This document shows positions 9,060-18,859 of a stretch of 64,000 nucleotides of DNA, in pieces. The notes under the pieces are model-generated. The model had not been told where the DNA came from, ran no database searches, and worked only from the letters and a program-made list of their open reading frames with translations. The stretch spans positions 1,612,001-1,676,000 of the forward strand of contig NZ_CP036346.1 of the NCBI RefSeq assembly GCF_014131695.1. Direction: 5' to 3'. Within the stretch, counting starts at the first letter, position 1; each line of letters opens with the position of its first letter. The stretch comes from Thomasclavelia ramosa DSM 1402. GTDB lineage: Bacteria; Bacillota_I; Bacilli_A; Erysipelotrichales; Coprobacillaceae. The position numbers were made by a program, and so were the translations under genes.

Positions 9060-9758
9060 TTAATGCTCCGTTTCTGCAATTAATGCTATACACATTTTAG
9101 CTGACGCTTGGGATGCTTTTTTTAAATATTCATCAAATTGGACAGAAGAATCTCCCTTACCAAAAACATCACTTAAAGAACGTGTAATAATAAAACTAGT
9201 CCCGAATTTATAGCATGTTTGAGCAATTGCTGCTGCTTCCATTTCAGTACATTTTGCATCAGGAAAATTATTTTTAATGCGTGTTGCTACTTCCGGTGTA
9301 GCAACAAATTGGTCACCAGAAACAATTAGACCAATTTCGCAATTTAAATTTAAGTTTGATAATATTGTTTTAGCTTGAGTAATTAGTTGACGATCTGCTT
9401 CTATTCTTGGGGGTAAACCTGGAACTTCACCAATCACTCGATTGGGAAATGCCGTAATATCAAAATCATGTTGACAAACTTCATTAGAAATAACTATATC
9501 CCCAACTTCTTGAGTTAAACACAGTCCACCAGCAGAACCGATATTTATGACATAATCTATTTTATAGTTAGTCAGTAATAAAGTAGTACAAATAGCAGCA
9601 TTAACTTTTCCTACTCCACCCTGTAACAAAACGACTTGGCGCTCTTTTATCGTTCCTTGATAAAATGTACAATCAAGAATAGAGCGTGTTTCAGTAATCT
9701 CCATATATTCTTTAATTGCTGCCACTTCTTCTTCCATTGCTCCGATAATTCCAATCAT
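9060..9758 (-). CDS. mtnN: 5'-methylthioadenosine/S-adenosylhomocysteine nucleosidase
   Basis: A 232-residue nucleosidase that releases adenine from methylthioadenosine and S-adenosylhomocysteine, recycling by-products of methylation and polyamine synthesis. It starts MIGIIGAMEEEV, and shows the family's NIGSAGG, the purine-site VSGDQF, the catalytic-region MEAAAIAQ and the acid-base RSLSD. ATG 9758 has GGGGAGG upstream and follows the yqeM stop by one base; the longer frame would overlap yqeM by 90 bases. It sits between methyltransferase yqeM and the U32 gene. Confidence 0.95.
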   Translation of the reverse strand: MIGIIGAMEEEVAAIKEYMEITETRSILDCTFYQGTIKERQVVLLQGGVGKVNAAICTTLLLTNYKIDYVINIGSAGGLCLTQEVGDIVISNEVCQHDFDITAFPNRVIGEVPGLPPRIEADRQLITQAKTILSNLNLNCEIGLIVSGDQFVATPEVATRIKNNFPDAKCTEMEAAAIAQTCYKFGTSFIITRSLSDVFGKGDSSVQFDEYLKKASQASAKMCIALIAETEH

Positions 9759-9759
9759 T

Positions 9760-10482
9760 CTACTTACCTCCCCTTCTTTTATGACATATAAAAATAATTC
9801 TTTGTGATTTATCATGATATTCCTCAAACTCACCATAATATTGTACATCCGTAAAACCTGCCTGTTTCAATAAGCTAAGATAAATTTCAATATCGTAAGT
9901 TTGCTGATAATGCATTTCTTTTATATGTTCATTATTTTCCTTATCAATTATCTCAATTTCATGTTCCACTTTACCAAGAGCAGTCTTTTCTACATGCCAT
10001 TTAAAATAGAAATCATCAGCATCTTCTTCTTCAAAATAGCCATCTAGAATTTCATCCATCTTATAAAGACTATCAACATCAAATATAAAGGTTCCATTAT
10101 ATTTTAGTGATTCATATACATTTTTAAAAGTTCTTAATACTTTCTTTTTACTCAAAACATAATTAATTGAGTCACAAAGGCATAAAATCAAATCTACTGC
10201 TTTATCGGTTACAAAATCAGTCATATCAACTCGACCTAATAAAAGATTAACATCTGCTTCCATTGCTTTCAAACGTGAAACTTCAAGCATATCTTTAGAA
10301 AGATCAGTTGCATAAATCTCTTTACCTGCTTTAGCTAAACGAATTGCAATTTCACCAGTTCCACACCCAAGTTCAAGCACGCTTTTAAAATCAGCGTGCT
10401 CATTTATAAACTTGAAATAATCATCATAAAATTGTTCATCCATTAAGCTGTCATAGTAATAAGCAAAATTTTCGTATGACAT
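9760..10482 (-). CDS. yqeM: YqeM-type SAM-dependent methyltransferase
   Basis: A 240-residue class I methyltransferase with the SAM-binding glycine motif VLELGCGTGEIA at about residue 37, acidic YATDLSKDM and the motif-IV region VDLILCLCDSINY. Its place directly after rsfS reproduces the B. subtilis order yqeH-yhbY-nadD-yqeK-rsfS(yqeL)-yqeM. The target of YqeM is not established. It meets the rsfS stop at 10482 (overlapping stop and start), indicating translational coupling. Confidence 0.9.
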   Translation of the reverse strand: MSYENFAYYYDSLMDEQFYDDYFKFINEHADFKSVLELGCGTGEIAIRLAKAGKEIYATDLSKDMLEVSRLKAMEADVNLLLGRVDMTDFVTDKAVDLILCLCDSINYVLSKKKVLRTFKNVYESLKYNGTFIFDVDSLYKMDEILDGYFEEEDADDFYFKWHVEKTALGKVEHEIEIIDKENNEHIKEMHYQQTYDIEIYLSLLKQAGFTDVQYYGEFEEYHDKSQRIIFICHKRRGGK

Positions 10483-10826
10483 TAAGCTAAATATTTTGAT
10501 ACGTCAATTCGTGGCATATCAGACCATAATTTCTCAAGATTATAACTGTTTCGTTCGTCAGCATCAAATATATGCACAACGATATCACCATAATCCATCA
10601 ATAACCACTTGCTATTGCGTAACCCTTCAATTTTTTTAACTTCATAACCATTTTCATGACAGCTGTCTTCGACACTGTCACGTAAAGCATTCATCAATCT
10701 CTCGTTACTTGCTGAACAAATCACAAAAGTATCAAAAATAGGACTAGCTAACTGCATGTCAATTACTACAATGTCCTCTGCTAATTTATCATCTAATGCT
10801 TTTATAATTACTTCTAATTTATTCAT
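10482..10826 (-). CDS. rsfS: Ribosomal silencing factor RsfS
   Basis: A 114-residue RsfS/Iojap protein, which binds ribosomal protein uL14 and blocks joining of the 30S and 50S subunits when nutrients are short. The characteristic FVICSASNERLMNAL and GDIVVHIFDADERNSYNLEKLW are present. ATG 10826 has AAAGGAGAT upstream and overlaps the nadD/yqeK stop by eight bases; the longer frame from 10940 would lie wholly inside that gene. Operon context agrees. Confidence 0.95.
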   Translation of the reverse strand: MNKLEVIIKALDDKLAEDIVVIDMQLASPIFDTFVICSASNERLMNALRDSVEDSCHENGYEVKKIEGLRNSKWLLMDYGDIVVHIFDADERNSYNLEKLWSDMPRIDVSKYLA

Positions 10827-11919
10827 TAATATCTCCTTTTGCATATTTATTATAAATTTCAAAAAAACATTCATCAATTTTTCGCCCTTTTTCATGGGAA
10901 AAATCATAAAAATCTTGTAAACACCCTTTAAAGCCAGCAACTACATCTTTTTTGCATAATGCAATTTTTTTTGAAGAATCGTAATCTCGACTTGGATCGT
11001 ATTTATCAGCTTCATAAATACACATATCAAGTTTTGACATATATAAAGAAGCAGTTGTATGATGCCTAATTGCTTGTAATATTTCAGGATCATCAACTAA
11101 ATACTCATTTTTTGCAACATATTCAGATAACCATTGATGCCAAACCGCCTCTGGTTTATTAAGATAATCTGGATAATTTTTTTGCATTATTACAACAGCT
11201 TCATCATGAGGCATTTCTTTAGCAATATCATGAAGCATTCCTGCTACATATGCTTTTCTACCATCTAGATTATTAGCTAATGCAATTTCTTTAGCTAAAT
11301 GAGCCATGCTCACTGTATGACGATAGCGTTTTAAAGACATTTTATTTTTCACAATTGTTTCTAAATAAATACCATTATTAACAATATATTTTAAAACTTC
11401 AGGATTTAAAGCATGTAATGCACCATTCCGGATATTATTACTAGCGTCATCACTGGCAACCAAATCTAAGTGAATAAAATTATATTTATCTAAATTATCA
11501 TTAATTTGATAACCTATGCGATCGAATACCACTAATTGAGCTAATTGACTCAATTCTTTAGCAGCAATCCATTTATGATATAAACTTGCTTGATCCATTC
11601 CCATCATAAAATATAACTGATCATTTGGATATATTTTTTTTAGATATCTAATTGTATCGATCGTATAATTTTTTTTACTACTATCTTGATCAATCTCGTA
11701 GCGGCAAATTTCAACATTTTTATAGCGCTTTAAAGCAATTTCCAACATCGCTAATCGTTGTTGTTTAGTTGCTCCTGTAGAGTCTTTCCATGGGTTGTTA
11801 GCAGTCGGCATAACTAAAATTTTATCTAACTTTAATTGCCTGATTGACTCTTCAATCACGCGTACATGAGAACGATGAATTGGGTCAAAACTACCGCCAA
11901 AAACACCTATTTTTATCAT
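10819..11919 (-). CDS. nadD: NadD-YqeK fusion: nicotinate-nucleotide adenylyltransferase plus HD hydrolase
   Basis: A 366-residue fusion. Residues 1-~195 are NadD, which adenylates nicotinate mononucleotide in NAD synthesis, with nucleotidyltransferase motif GVFGGSFDPIHRSH. Residues ~196-366 are a YqeK-type HD domain (RHTVSMAHLAKEIA, GMLHDIAKEM, HHTTAS), a family shown to cleave diadenosine tetraphosphate symmetrically. In B. subtilis these are separate adjacent genes. It overlaps yhbY by four bases at its start and rsfS by eight at its end. Confidence 0.94.
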   Translation of the reverse strand: MIKIGVFGGSFDPIHRSHVRVIEESIRQLKLDKILVMPTANNPWKDSTGATKQQRLAMLEIALKRYKNVEICRYEIDQDSSKKNYTIDTIRYLKKIYPNDQLYFMMGMDQASLYHKWIAAKELSQLAQLVVFDRIGYQINDNLDKYNFIHLDLVASDDASNNIRNGALHALNPEVLKYIVNNGIYLETIVKNKMSLKRYRHTVSMAHLAKEIALANNLDGRKAYVAGMLHDIAKEMPHDEAVVIMQKNYPDYLNKPEAVWHQWLSEYVAKNEYLVDDPEILQAIRHHTTASLYMSKLDMCIYEADKYDPSRDYDSSKKIALCKKDVVAGFKGCLQDFYDFSHEKGRKIDECFFEIYNKYAKGDINE

Positions 11920-12203
11920 GGTAATTTATAAATTTCCTTTTCACTTGGGCGATATAAAATAATTGTTCTTCCTAAAATTTGCACAACATCTGCTTTTGTT
12001 TTCATACTTAACTCTAGCGCAATCTCATTTTTTGAATCAGCACATGATTCAAGAATTTTTACTTTGATCAATTCATGAGCTTCTAGAGCATCGTCAATAC
12101 CTTCAATTTGAGTTTGATGAACTCCTTCTTTACCAATTTGAAAAATAGCATTTAAATTATGTGCTATCCCTCTTAAATATCTTTTTTGCTTTCCTGTTAA
12201 CAT
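11916..12203 (-). CDS. yhbY: YhbY-family RNA-binding protein (CRM domain)
   Basis: Ninety-five residues forming a single CRM domain, the pre-50S-associated RNA-binding fold. The typical LTGKQKRYLRGIAH start and the FQIGKEGV loop (GxxG class) are visible. It lies between yqeH and nadD as in B. subtilis, although aroE, found between them there, is missing here. A role in large-subunit assembly follows from the family. Confidence 0.94.
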   Translation of the reverse strand: MLTGKQKRYLRGIAHNLNAIFQIGKEGVHQTQIEGIDDALEAHELIKVKILESCADSKNEIALELSMKTKADVVQILGRTIILYRPSEKEIYKLP

Positions 12204-12217
12204 AACCCGATTCCTTT

Positions 12218-13315
12218 CTAAATTAATGCTTCTCTAATAAAAACACCAACACCTTGTGGTGCATGAACTCTAACATTGGCATTGGGACAATTAACACTGA
12301 CAAATCCTAGACCGGAAATAACAATATCAATTTTACCCTCTGGTAATTTAAAATCATAACTTGCCATTTCATTAATATCCTTAATACTTTCAATTTCCGG
12401 CATCAGAGTCAAGTGCCGATTATATAAATTATCACTGTTTCCCAATTTAGTTCTATGAATTTTTAATAATTTTGGAAAAAAACAAGTAAAAGAACTACGC
12501 GGTCCTTTAATGAAATCAACGCGTGCCAACCCACCAAAATATAGTGTTTGTTGGTCGTTTAATTGAAAATTAATTGGTCTTAATTCGCTTTTAGGAATAA
12601 TTATTCTCAAATCTTCATCTTTAACTAAATGAGCCATCTGATGATTATTAATGATACCAGGCGAATCATATAAATAATTTTTATCATCTAGTGGAATTTC
12701 AATTAAATCAAGCGTTGTTCCAGGAAATTCACTTGTTGTTATTAAATTATCAGTTACTCCTGCATAATGTTTTAATAAAGAATTAATCAACGAAGATTTC
12801 CCGACATTAGTAACTCCAACAATATAAACATCTCGACCATGACGATATTCATTAATCTTATCTATTAATAAATCTAAATTATAATTTTTGGTTCCACTTG
12901 ATAAAATAACGTCAATAGGTTTAATTCCTGATTCTTTCAACTGTCTTCTTAGCCAATGCTCAATTTTACGATCTTTTAGTGATTTTGGCAAAATATCTCG
13001 TTTGTTTCCAAGAACTAAAATATCATTATTATTAAGATGCCGTGATAATCCATTTATTAAGCTGCCATTATAATCAAATAAATCAACTAAATAAACAACA
13101 AGACAATCATGATTTCCGATTTCTTGAAGAATTTTTAAAAAATCATCACTAGTAAGATCTGTTTTTTGTAATTCATGATAATTTTTTAAGCGAAAACAGC
13201 GTTTACAAAGAATTACATCTTTTTCTAAAGCATTTTTAGGCACAAAACCTATCTTTTTTTCGTCTTCACTTTGAATTATGGCTCCACAGCCAAAACATCT
13301 AATCTCTTTAGTCAT
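12218..13315 (-). CDS. yqeH: Ribosome-assembly GTPase YqeH
   Basis: A 365-residue circularly permuted GTPase needed for 30S maturation. An N-terminal zinc finger (CFGCGAIIQ ... CKRCF, residues about 8-40) precedes the permuted G domain: G4 GNKRDILP near 103, then G1 GVTNVGKSSLIN near 165, and DSPG (G3) near 215. The C-terminal treble-clef-like part follows. It is the first gene of the ribosome/NAD operon; the ribosome site is a modest AAAGGAGAT. Confidence 0.95.
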   Translation of the reverse strand: MTKEIRCFGCGAIIQSEDEKKIGFVPKNALEKDVILCKRCFRLKNYHELQKTDLTSDDFLKILQEIGNHDCLVVYLVDLFDYNGSLINGLSRHLNNNDILVLGNKRDILPKSLKDRKIEHWLRRQLKESGIKPIDVILSSGTKNYNLDLLIDKINEYRHGRDVYIVGVTNVGKSSLINSLLKHYAGVTDNLITTSEFPGTTLDLIEIPLDDKNYLYDSPGIINNHQMAHLVKDEDLRIIIPKSELRPINFQLNDQQTLYFGGLARVDFIKGPRSSFTCFFPKLLKIHRTKLGNSDNLYNRHLTLMPEIESIKDINEMASYDFKLPEGKIDIVISGLGFVSVNCPNANVRVHAPQGVGVFIREALI

Positions 13316-13483
13316 ACTATCTCCTTTTCAAACCACTCCCATTGTACCTTATTTTAAGCCAATTTTAAAGTAAATAATCGTTAAAATAAAACTTGGTATA
13401 ATTTTATTTATTTGGATGAATATAAAGATTTTTGTCCTAAATTAAAAGATTGACAATATATATGTATTAGAGGTGAAATATAA

Positions 13484-14170
13484 ATGTTTTCAACATTATT
13501 ATCCTTACTTACTAATGGTTTCTTTGTCTCATACATTAAATCAAAATCTTTTGAGTTACCACTAACAGCTAAAGAGGAAGAAAGATATCTTGAACAGTTT
13601 TTTAATGGTGACAAAGAGGCTCGGAATGTTTTAATTGAAAGAAATTTAAGATTGGTAGCTCATATTGCTAAAAAATACGAGAACAATAAAGATATGCAGG
13701 AAGATCTGATTTCAATTGGAACAATAGGACTGATTAAAGCAGTCGATAGTTATAAACAAAACCATAAAACTAAGTTAGCCACTTATGCTTCCAGATGTAT
13801 TGAAAATGAGATATTAATGCATCTTAGAACTAATAAAAAGACTAACTTAGATATTTCATTAAATGAGACAATCGGTATTGATAAGGATGGCAGTGAAATA
13901 GTTTTAGGTGATATCATTGCCGCAAAACAAGAGGAGTTTATCGATATAGTAGATAAAAAGGATACTTTAGATAAATTTACAACATATTTTAGTGTTCTTG
14001 AACCCCGCGAAAAAGATACTTTGATTATGCGTTATGGCTTGAATAATACCAAAAAGTATACTCAAAAAGATATTGCTAAAAAATTAAATATCTCACGTTC
14101 TTATGTTTCACGTCTTGAAAAACGTGCATTAATTAAATTATTGCGTGAACATATGAAAGAAAAACCGTAA
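13484..14170 (+). CDS. sigK: Sporulation sigma factor SigK
   Basis: A 228-residue RNA polymerase sigma factor for late mother-cell transcription. It begins with the hydrophobic pro-sequence FSTLLSLLTNGFFVSYIK expected of pro-sigma-K, then region 2 (ARNVLIERNLRLVAHIAKKY, DLISIGTIGLIKAVDSY) and region 4 with HTH YTQKDIAKKLNISRSYVSRLEKRAL. The gene is continuous, so there is no skin-type interruption. GAGGTG precedes the ATG. A ten-base gap before the 14162 stem makes it monocistronic. The sigma factors driving it cannot be decided from its upstream sequence. Confidence 0.95.
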   Translation: MFSTLLSLLTNGFFVSYIKSKSFELPLTAKEEERYLEQFFNGDKEARNVLIERNLRLVAHIAKKYENNKDMQEDLISIGTIGLIKAVDSYKQNHKTKLATYASRCIENEILMHLRTNKKTNLDISLNETIGIDKDGSEIVLGDIIAAKQEEFIDIVDKKDTLDKFTTYFSVLEPREKDTLIMRYGLNNTKKYTQKDIAKKLNISRSYVSRLEKRALIKLLREHMKEKP

Positions 14171-14189
14171 ATTATATAATTTACGGTTT
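14162..14189. terminator. Bidirectional terminator between sigK and parC
   Basis: AAACCGTAAATTAT is a perfect palindrome half with its partner through 14189. It overlaps both the sigK and parC stops. Confidence 0.75.
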
Positions 14190-16803
14190 AAAAATCATCT
14201 TCTTTTAGAATATCTTCTAGAGATATTTTTTCATATTTAATTGGTTCTGTTTTTTTGGGTACTTTAACAACCGCTTTATTTTTGGTAGTTTCAACCTCAT
14301 CACTTTCAAAATCATCTAATAAGGTATGCTCTTTGGGTTGTTTAAAGATTTCTAAATCAACTTCGGTTTTCTTAGCTACATCATAATCGCTTGTTGAAAT
14401 TGGAGAATTTATATAAACATCATCAATTACTTGATTAGCCGTTAATTTATTAGCTACACTTGGTTTTTGCTCAAGATTAGCATTATTATAGTCAGTTGCT
14501 TTAAATTCAAATGAAGTCTGATCGTTTAAAGTGACTGTAATTAATTGTGAATTATCAACAATTACGGAATCTTTTACATAAATAATTTTAGATTTAGGAT
14601 TCTTATACAATAAAGTTCCTTTTGTAGCACGATTGCAAGGTGTTATATCGCCAATTTTAATTCGTTTAACCCCACCTTCTTCGCTAATAACGATTAATGA
14701 ACTGCTAACTAATGGATTAAAAATATTGAGACTAACTAACTCATCATTTTTTAAATTTACAGCTCTAATCCCAGCGGCTTTGATTCCAACGATTGAAACT
14801 TCTTGCTCTGAATATAATGCTCCATACCCAGCTTTAGTCGTTAAGATAATTCCTTGATTATTATCAGTCAATTTAACATCGACTACCCGATCATCATTCT
14901 TTAATCCCATACATTTAAGGGGCTTTGAATATCGAGTAACTTCAAAATCTTTTAAATTCGTCCGTTTGATTTGACCATTTTTTGTTGCTAGCATAACGTA
15001 CAATGGTAAATTAAAATCTTTTACCAAAATAGTTCCGATGATTTTTTCACCAGCATTTAGTTTTACTAAATAACTAACATGTTTACCAGCATCTTTCCAT
15101 TTAAATTCTTCAATCTTATGAACTGGAATAAAGAGATAATTTCCAGCATCAGTAAACAGCAATAAATGATCTAACGTATTGGCTTGATACATTGAAACTA
15201 GATAGTCATTTTCTTTTTTGCCGAACGGAATACCTTCACTAGCCTTGATAGAACGATTACTAATTCGCTTAATATATCCATCACGGGTAATAGAAACATT
15301 GATATCCTCAGATAGGATCATTGCTTTCTCATCTATTTTAATTTCTTGAACCTCATCACGAATTTTTGATAGACGTGGCATTGGATATTTTTTCTTAATA
15401 CCTTTTAATTGATCAATAATAACTTTACGTAGAACCTCATCACTGTTTAAAATATTATTTAAATATGCAATTCGATTATCTAATTCTTTATTTTCATTTT
15501 CCAATGTGACAATATCAGTGTTTGTTAAACGATACAATTGTAACATTACAATTGCTTCAGCTTGTTTTTCGCTAAAACCATATTTTTCAATCAAGTTATT
15601 TTTAGCATCGCTTTTATCTTTTGATTGTCTAATTGTTTTTACAACCTCATCTAAAATTGAAATTGCTTTAATCAATCCTTCAACGATATGTTTACGCTCA
15701 TTAGCCTTATTAAGATCATGAATTGAACTTCGTGTAACAACATCTATTTGATGTGCAATATAGCCATCTAAAATCTCAATTACCCCCATTAAGACTGGTC
15801 GCTTATCTTTGATTGCAACCATATTATAGTTGTAATTTTTTTGTAGATCAGTATTTTTGTATAGATAGTTAAGAGTATTTTGTACATTTATATCCTTTTT
15901 TAAATCAATAACAATCCGTAATCCAGTACGATCAGATTCATCACGAACTTCGATAATTCCATCGATATTGCGATTAAATCGAATTTCATCAATTTTACGA
16001 ACTAATTCTGCTTTGTTTACTTCATAGGGAATTTCAGTAATAACGATTTTATTCATCGTTTTCTCTTCAATCATTTCACTAGTACTACGAACAATCACTT
16101 TCCCACGGCCACTTTTAAAGGCATTTAAAATTCCTTGTTTTCCTTCAACAATAGCTCCAGTTGGAAAATCTGGACCTTTAATAAATTCCATTAGTTTTTC
16201 CAAAGAACAGTTAGGGTATTTAATTCGATGAATCGTTGCATCGATTACTTCTTCAAGATTATGTGGAGGAATATCTGTTGCATAACCGGCCGATATTCCC
16301 GTTGCACCATTTACTAATAAATTTGGATAGGCCGCTGGTAATACAGTTGGTTCATATTCTGTATCATCAAAGTTTAAAGACATTAATACTGTATCTTTAT
16401 CTAAATCTTTTAGTAATTCAACAGCAATTGCTGATAGACGAGCTTCAGTATAACGCATTGCTGCTGCCGGATCGTTATCAATAGATCCATTATTTCCTTG
16501 CATATCAACTAATGGAACACGCATTTTCCAATCTTGGGATAAACGGACCATTGCATCATATACTGATGTGTCTCCATGAGGATGATAATTACCAATAACG
16601 TTCCCAACTGTTTTTGCTGACTTACGATATGGTTTTGAATATAAATTTCCTTCTTTATACATCGAATAAAGAATCCGGCGCTGTACTGGTTTTAAACCAT
16701 CACGAACATCAGGTAAAGCACGATCTTGAATAATATATTTAGAATATTTTCCAAAGCGGTCACCCATGATAGTTTCTAATGACATAATTATTTTTTTATC
16801 CAC
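14188..16803 (-). CDS. parC: DNA topoisomerase IV subunit A
   Basis: About 871 residues. ParC cuts and rejoins DNA to decatenate daughter chromosomes. The winged-helix region with RALPDVRDGLKPVQRR and the active-site tyrosine in AMRYTEARLS is intact, followed by the tower/coiled coil and C-terminal beta-pinwheel repeats. GTG 16803 is preferred as start: AAGGAG lies nine bases upstream, whereas the TTG at 16830 lies inside parE without a site. parE precedes it directly. Confidence 0.96.
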   Translation of the reverse strand: MDKKIIMSLETIMGDRFGKYSKYIIQDRALPDVRDGLKPVQRRILYSMYKEGNLYSKPYRKSAKTVGNVIGNYHPHGDTSVYDAMVRLSQDWKMRVPLVDMQGNNGSIDNDPAAAMRYTEARLSAIAVELLKDLDKDTVLMSLNFDDTEYEPTVLPAAYPNLLVNGATGISAGYATDIPPHNLEEVIDATIHRIKYPNCSLEKLMEFIKGPDFPTGAIVEGKQGILNAFKSGRGKVIVRSTSEMIEEKTMNKIVITEIPYEVNKAELVRKIDEIRFNRNIDGIIEVRDESDRTGLRIVIDLKKDINVQNTLNYLYKNTDLQKNYNYNMVAIKDKRPVLMGVIEILDGYIAHQIDVVTRSSIHDLNKANERKHIVEGLIKAISILDEVVKTIRQSKDKSDAKNNLIEKYGFSEKQAEAIVMLQLYRLTNTDIVTLENENKELDNRIAYLNNILNSDEVLRKVIIDQLKGIKKKYPMPRLSKIRDEVQEIKIDEKAMILSEDINVSITRDGYIKRISNRSIKASEGIPFGKKENDYLVSMYQANTLDHLLLFTDAGNYLFIPVHKIEEFKWKDAGKHVSYLVKLNAGEKIIGTILVKDFNLPLYVMLATKNGQIKRTNLKDFEVTRYSKPLKCMGLKNDDRVVDVKLTDNNQGIILTTKAGYGALYSEQEVSIVGIKAAGIRAVNLKNDELVSLNIFNPLVSSSLIVISEEGGVKRIKIGDITPCNRATKGTLLYKNPKSKIIYVKDSVIVDNSQLITVTLNDQTSFEFKATDYNNANLEQKPSVANKLTANQVIDDVYINSPISTSDYDVAKKTEVDLEIFKQPKEHTLLDDFESDEVETTKNKAVVKVPKKTEPIKYEKISLEDILKEDDF

Positions 16804-16816
16804 GCTTATTTTCTCC

Positions 16817-18754
16817 TTACTCAATTGCAAAATTATCTTCTAATGTAAATTGGACATTTTGTTCAATCCATTCTCGTCTTGGTTCTACTTTATCACCCAT
16901 TAATACAGAAACTCGACGTTCAACAATTGCCGCATCTTCAATTGATACTTGAATTAAAGTCCGAGTTTCTGGATTCATAGTTGTTTCCCATAATTGAGAA
17001 GCATTCATCTCCCCAAGTCCTTTATACCGTTGTACATTATATCCACGACCAATTTTCTTCTTTGCTTCTTCTAATTCGTCTTCTTCCCAAGCGTAAACGA
17101 TATCTTCCTTTTTCCCACTTTTCTTTGACACTTTATAAAGTGGTGGTAAAGCAATATATACTTTTCCTGCAGTAATTAGATCTCGCATATATCGATAGAA
17201 GAAAGTTAGTAAAAGAATTTGAATATGGGCACCGTCGGTATCAGCATCGGTCATGATGATTACTTTATTATAATTACTATCTTTTTCGTTAAAATCAGCT
17301 CCAACGCCAGCCCCAATTGTATTAATAATTGTTGCAATTTCTTCATTTTTTAAAATGTCAGCCATTGCTGCCTTTTCAGTATTAACAACTTTTCCTCGTA
17401 ATGGTAAAATTGCTTGATATTTACGATCGCGACCTTGTTTTGCACTACCGCCTGCTGAATCTCCTTCGACTAAGTATAGCTCTTTACGTTTTTTATCTTT
17501 AGATTGAGCAGGTGCTAATTTTCCACTTAAAATTTTTTCTTGACGTGGGCCTTTACCTTTACGAGCAGCTTCTCGAGCTTTACGTGCCGCATCACGAACT
17601 TGAGCAGCTTTAATCATTTTCTTAACAAGATTATCTGCTGTTTCTTTATGCTCTTCTAAAAAATATGTAAGTTTTTCATAAACTACTGTATCTACAACAT
17701 TTCGTGCCTCTGGCGTTCCTAGTTTAGATTTTGTTTGTCCTTCAAACTGTAAATAATGTTCAGGTACTTTAATTGAAATAATTGCCGAAAGTCCTTCACG
17801 AACATCATTTCCTTCTAAATTCTTGTCCTTTTCTTTTAATAACCCATATTTACGAGCATATTCATTAAACGTTCTAGTTAAAGCTGATCTAAATCCTGTT
17901 TCATGAGTTCCACCATCACCAGTTCTAACTAAATTCACAAAAGATAAAGTAGTTTCTTGATAACCACTAGTGAACTGCATAGCGACATCAACTTCTATTT
18001 CATTATTTGTACCCTCAATATTAATAATTTCATTAAGAGTCTCTTTTTCATAATTTAAATATTCAACAAATGCTGTTAAACCATTATCGTATTGATAACT
18101 TATCTCTTTACCTGTACGTTCATCAACTAAATCAATTTTGATTCCTTTTAAAAGGAACGCACTTTCCATCAATCGTTCACTAATCGTAGAAAAATTATAT
18201 TCATAAACTGAAAAAATGCTTGAATCGGGCATAAAATGAATCGTTGTTCCAGTTTGATTTGATTTACCAATCACTTTTAACTTCCCAACTTTACTACCAC
18301 CATCTTCAAATCTTTGCTGCCAAATTTTTCCATCACGATAAATTGTTACTTCAAGCCATGAAGATAGTGCATTAACGACCGACGCCCCAACTCCATGTAA
18401 TCCGCCAGAAGTTTTATAACCGCCGTCTTCGTTAAACTTACCGCCGGCATGTAAAATCGTAAGGATTACTTCTGTTGTAGGCTTACCTGAAGCATGCATC
18501 CCTGTCGGCATTCCCCGACCATGGTCAGTTACTTTGATACTGTTATCCTTACAAATCGTTACTTGTATATTATCACCAAATCCTGAAAGTGCTTCATCAA
18601 TTGCATTATCAACAATTTCCCAAACTAAGTGATGCAGTCCGCGTGCATCAGTCGAACCAATATACATTCCTGGTCGCTTACGAACTGCTTCTAAGCCTTC
18701 AAGTATTTGAATATTTGACTCATCATAATTACTTTTAGCTGCCATATAATTCAT
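16817..18754 (-). CDS. parE: DNA topoisomerase IV subunit B
   Basis: A 645-residue GHKL ATPase partner of ParC. RKRPGMYIGST, the ATP-binding VDNAIDEALSG, GRGMP and HGVGASVVNALS are in the N-terminal half; the Toprim part shows YLVEGDSAGGSAKQGRDR and MTDADTDGAHI. Either ATG 18754 or ATG 18745 could start it; AAAGGAGG is three bases from the first and twelve from the second. It has its own sigma-A promoter divergent from plsY, as in the B. subtilis plsY-parE-parC cluster. Confidence 0.96.
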   Translation of the reverse strand: MNYMAAKSNYDESNIQILEGLEAVRKRPGMYIGSTDARGLHHLVWEIVDNAIDEALSGFGDNIQVTICKDNSIKVTDHGRGMPTGMHASGKPTTEVILTILHAGGKFNEDGGYKTSGGLHGVGASVVNALSSWLEVTIYRDGKIWQQRFEDGGSKVGKLKVIGKSNQTGTTIHFMPDSSIFSVYEYNFSTISERLMESAFLLKGIKIDLVDERTGKEISYQYDNGLTAFVEYLNYEKETLNEIINIEGTNNEIEVDVAMQFTSGYQETTLSFVNLVRTGDGGTHETGFRSALTRTFNEYARKYGLLKEKDKNLEGNDVREGLSAIISIKVPEHYLQFEGQTKSKLGTPEARNVVDTVVYEKLTYFLEEHKETADNLVKKMIKAAQVRDAARKAREAARKGKGPRQEKILSGKLAPAQSKDKKRKELYLVEGDSAGGSAKQGRDRKYQAILPLRGKVVNTEKAAMADILKNEEIATIINTIGAGVGADFNEKDSNYNKVIIMTDADTDGAHIQILLLTFFYRYMRDLITAGKVYIALPPLYKVSKKSGKKEDIVYAWEEDELEEAKKKIGRGYNVQRYKGLGEMNASQLWETTMNPETRTLIQVSIEDAAIVERRVSVLMGDKVEPRREWIEQNVQFTLEDNFAIE

Positions 18755-18778
18755 CTGCCTCCTTTAATCACTTGTACC

Positions 18779-18807
18779 ATTATACCTAAATTTTAGGTTT
18801 TTTTCAA
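18779..18807 (-). promoter_or_regulatory. parE promoter
   Basis: On the minus strand TTGAAA (18802-18807) and TATAAT (18779-18784) are 17 bases apart, 25 bases before parE. Confidence 0.75.
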
Positions 18808-18813
18808 AGATTA

Positions 18814-18841
18814 TTGCATTTTTATAATGATAATATATAAT
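18814..18841 (+). promoter_or_regulatory. plsY promoter
   Basis: TTGCAT and TATAAT are separated by 16 bases, 18 bases before the plsY start, divergent from the parE promoter. Confidence 0.7.
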
Positions 18842-18859
18842 AGTCACAGGTGATAAAAA

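Noticed and set aside
13384-13483. Sigma-E promoter before sigK
   Set aside because: GAATATAA resembles a -35 but no acceptable -10 lies at the right distance.
13484-14170. Skin-like element or site-specific rearrangement in sigK
   Set aside because: The sigK frame is continuous and complete, and no recombinase gene is nearby.
14633-14857. Open frames on the strand opposite parC and other long genes
   Set aside because: They lie wholly inside well-recognised genes, have no ribosome sites and no family resemblance.
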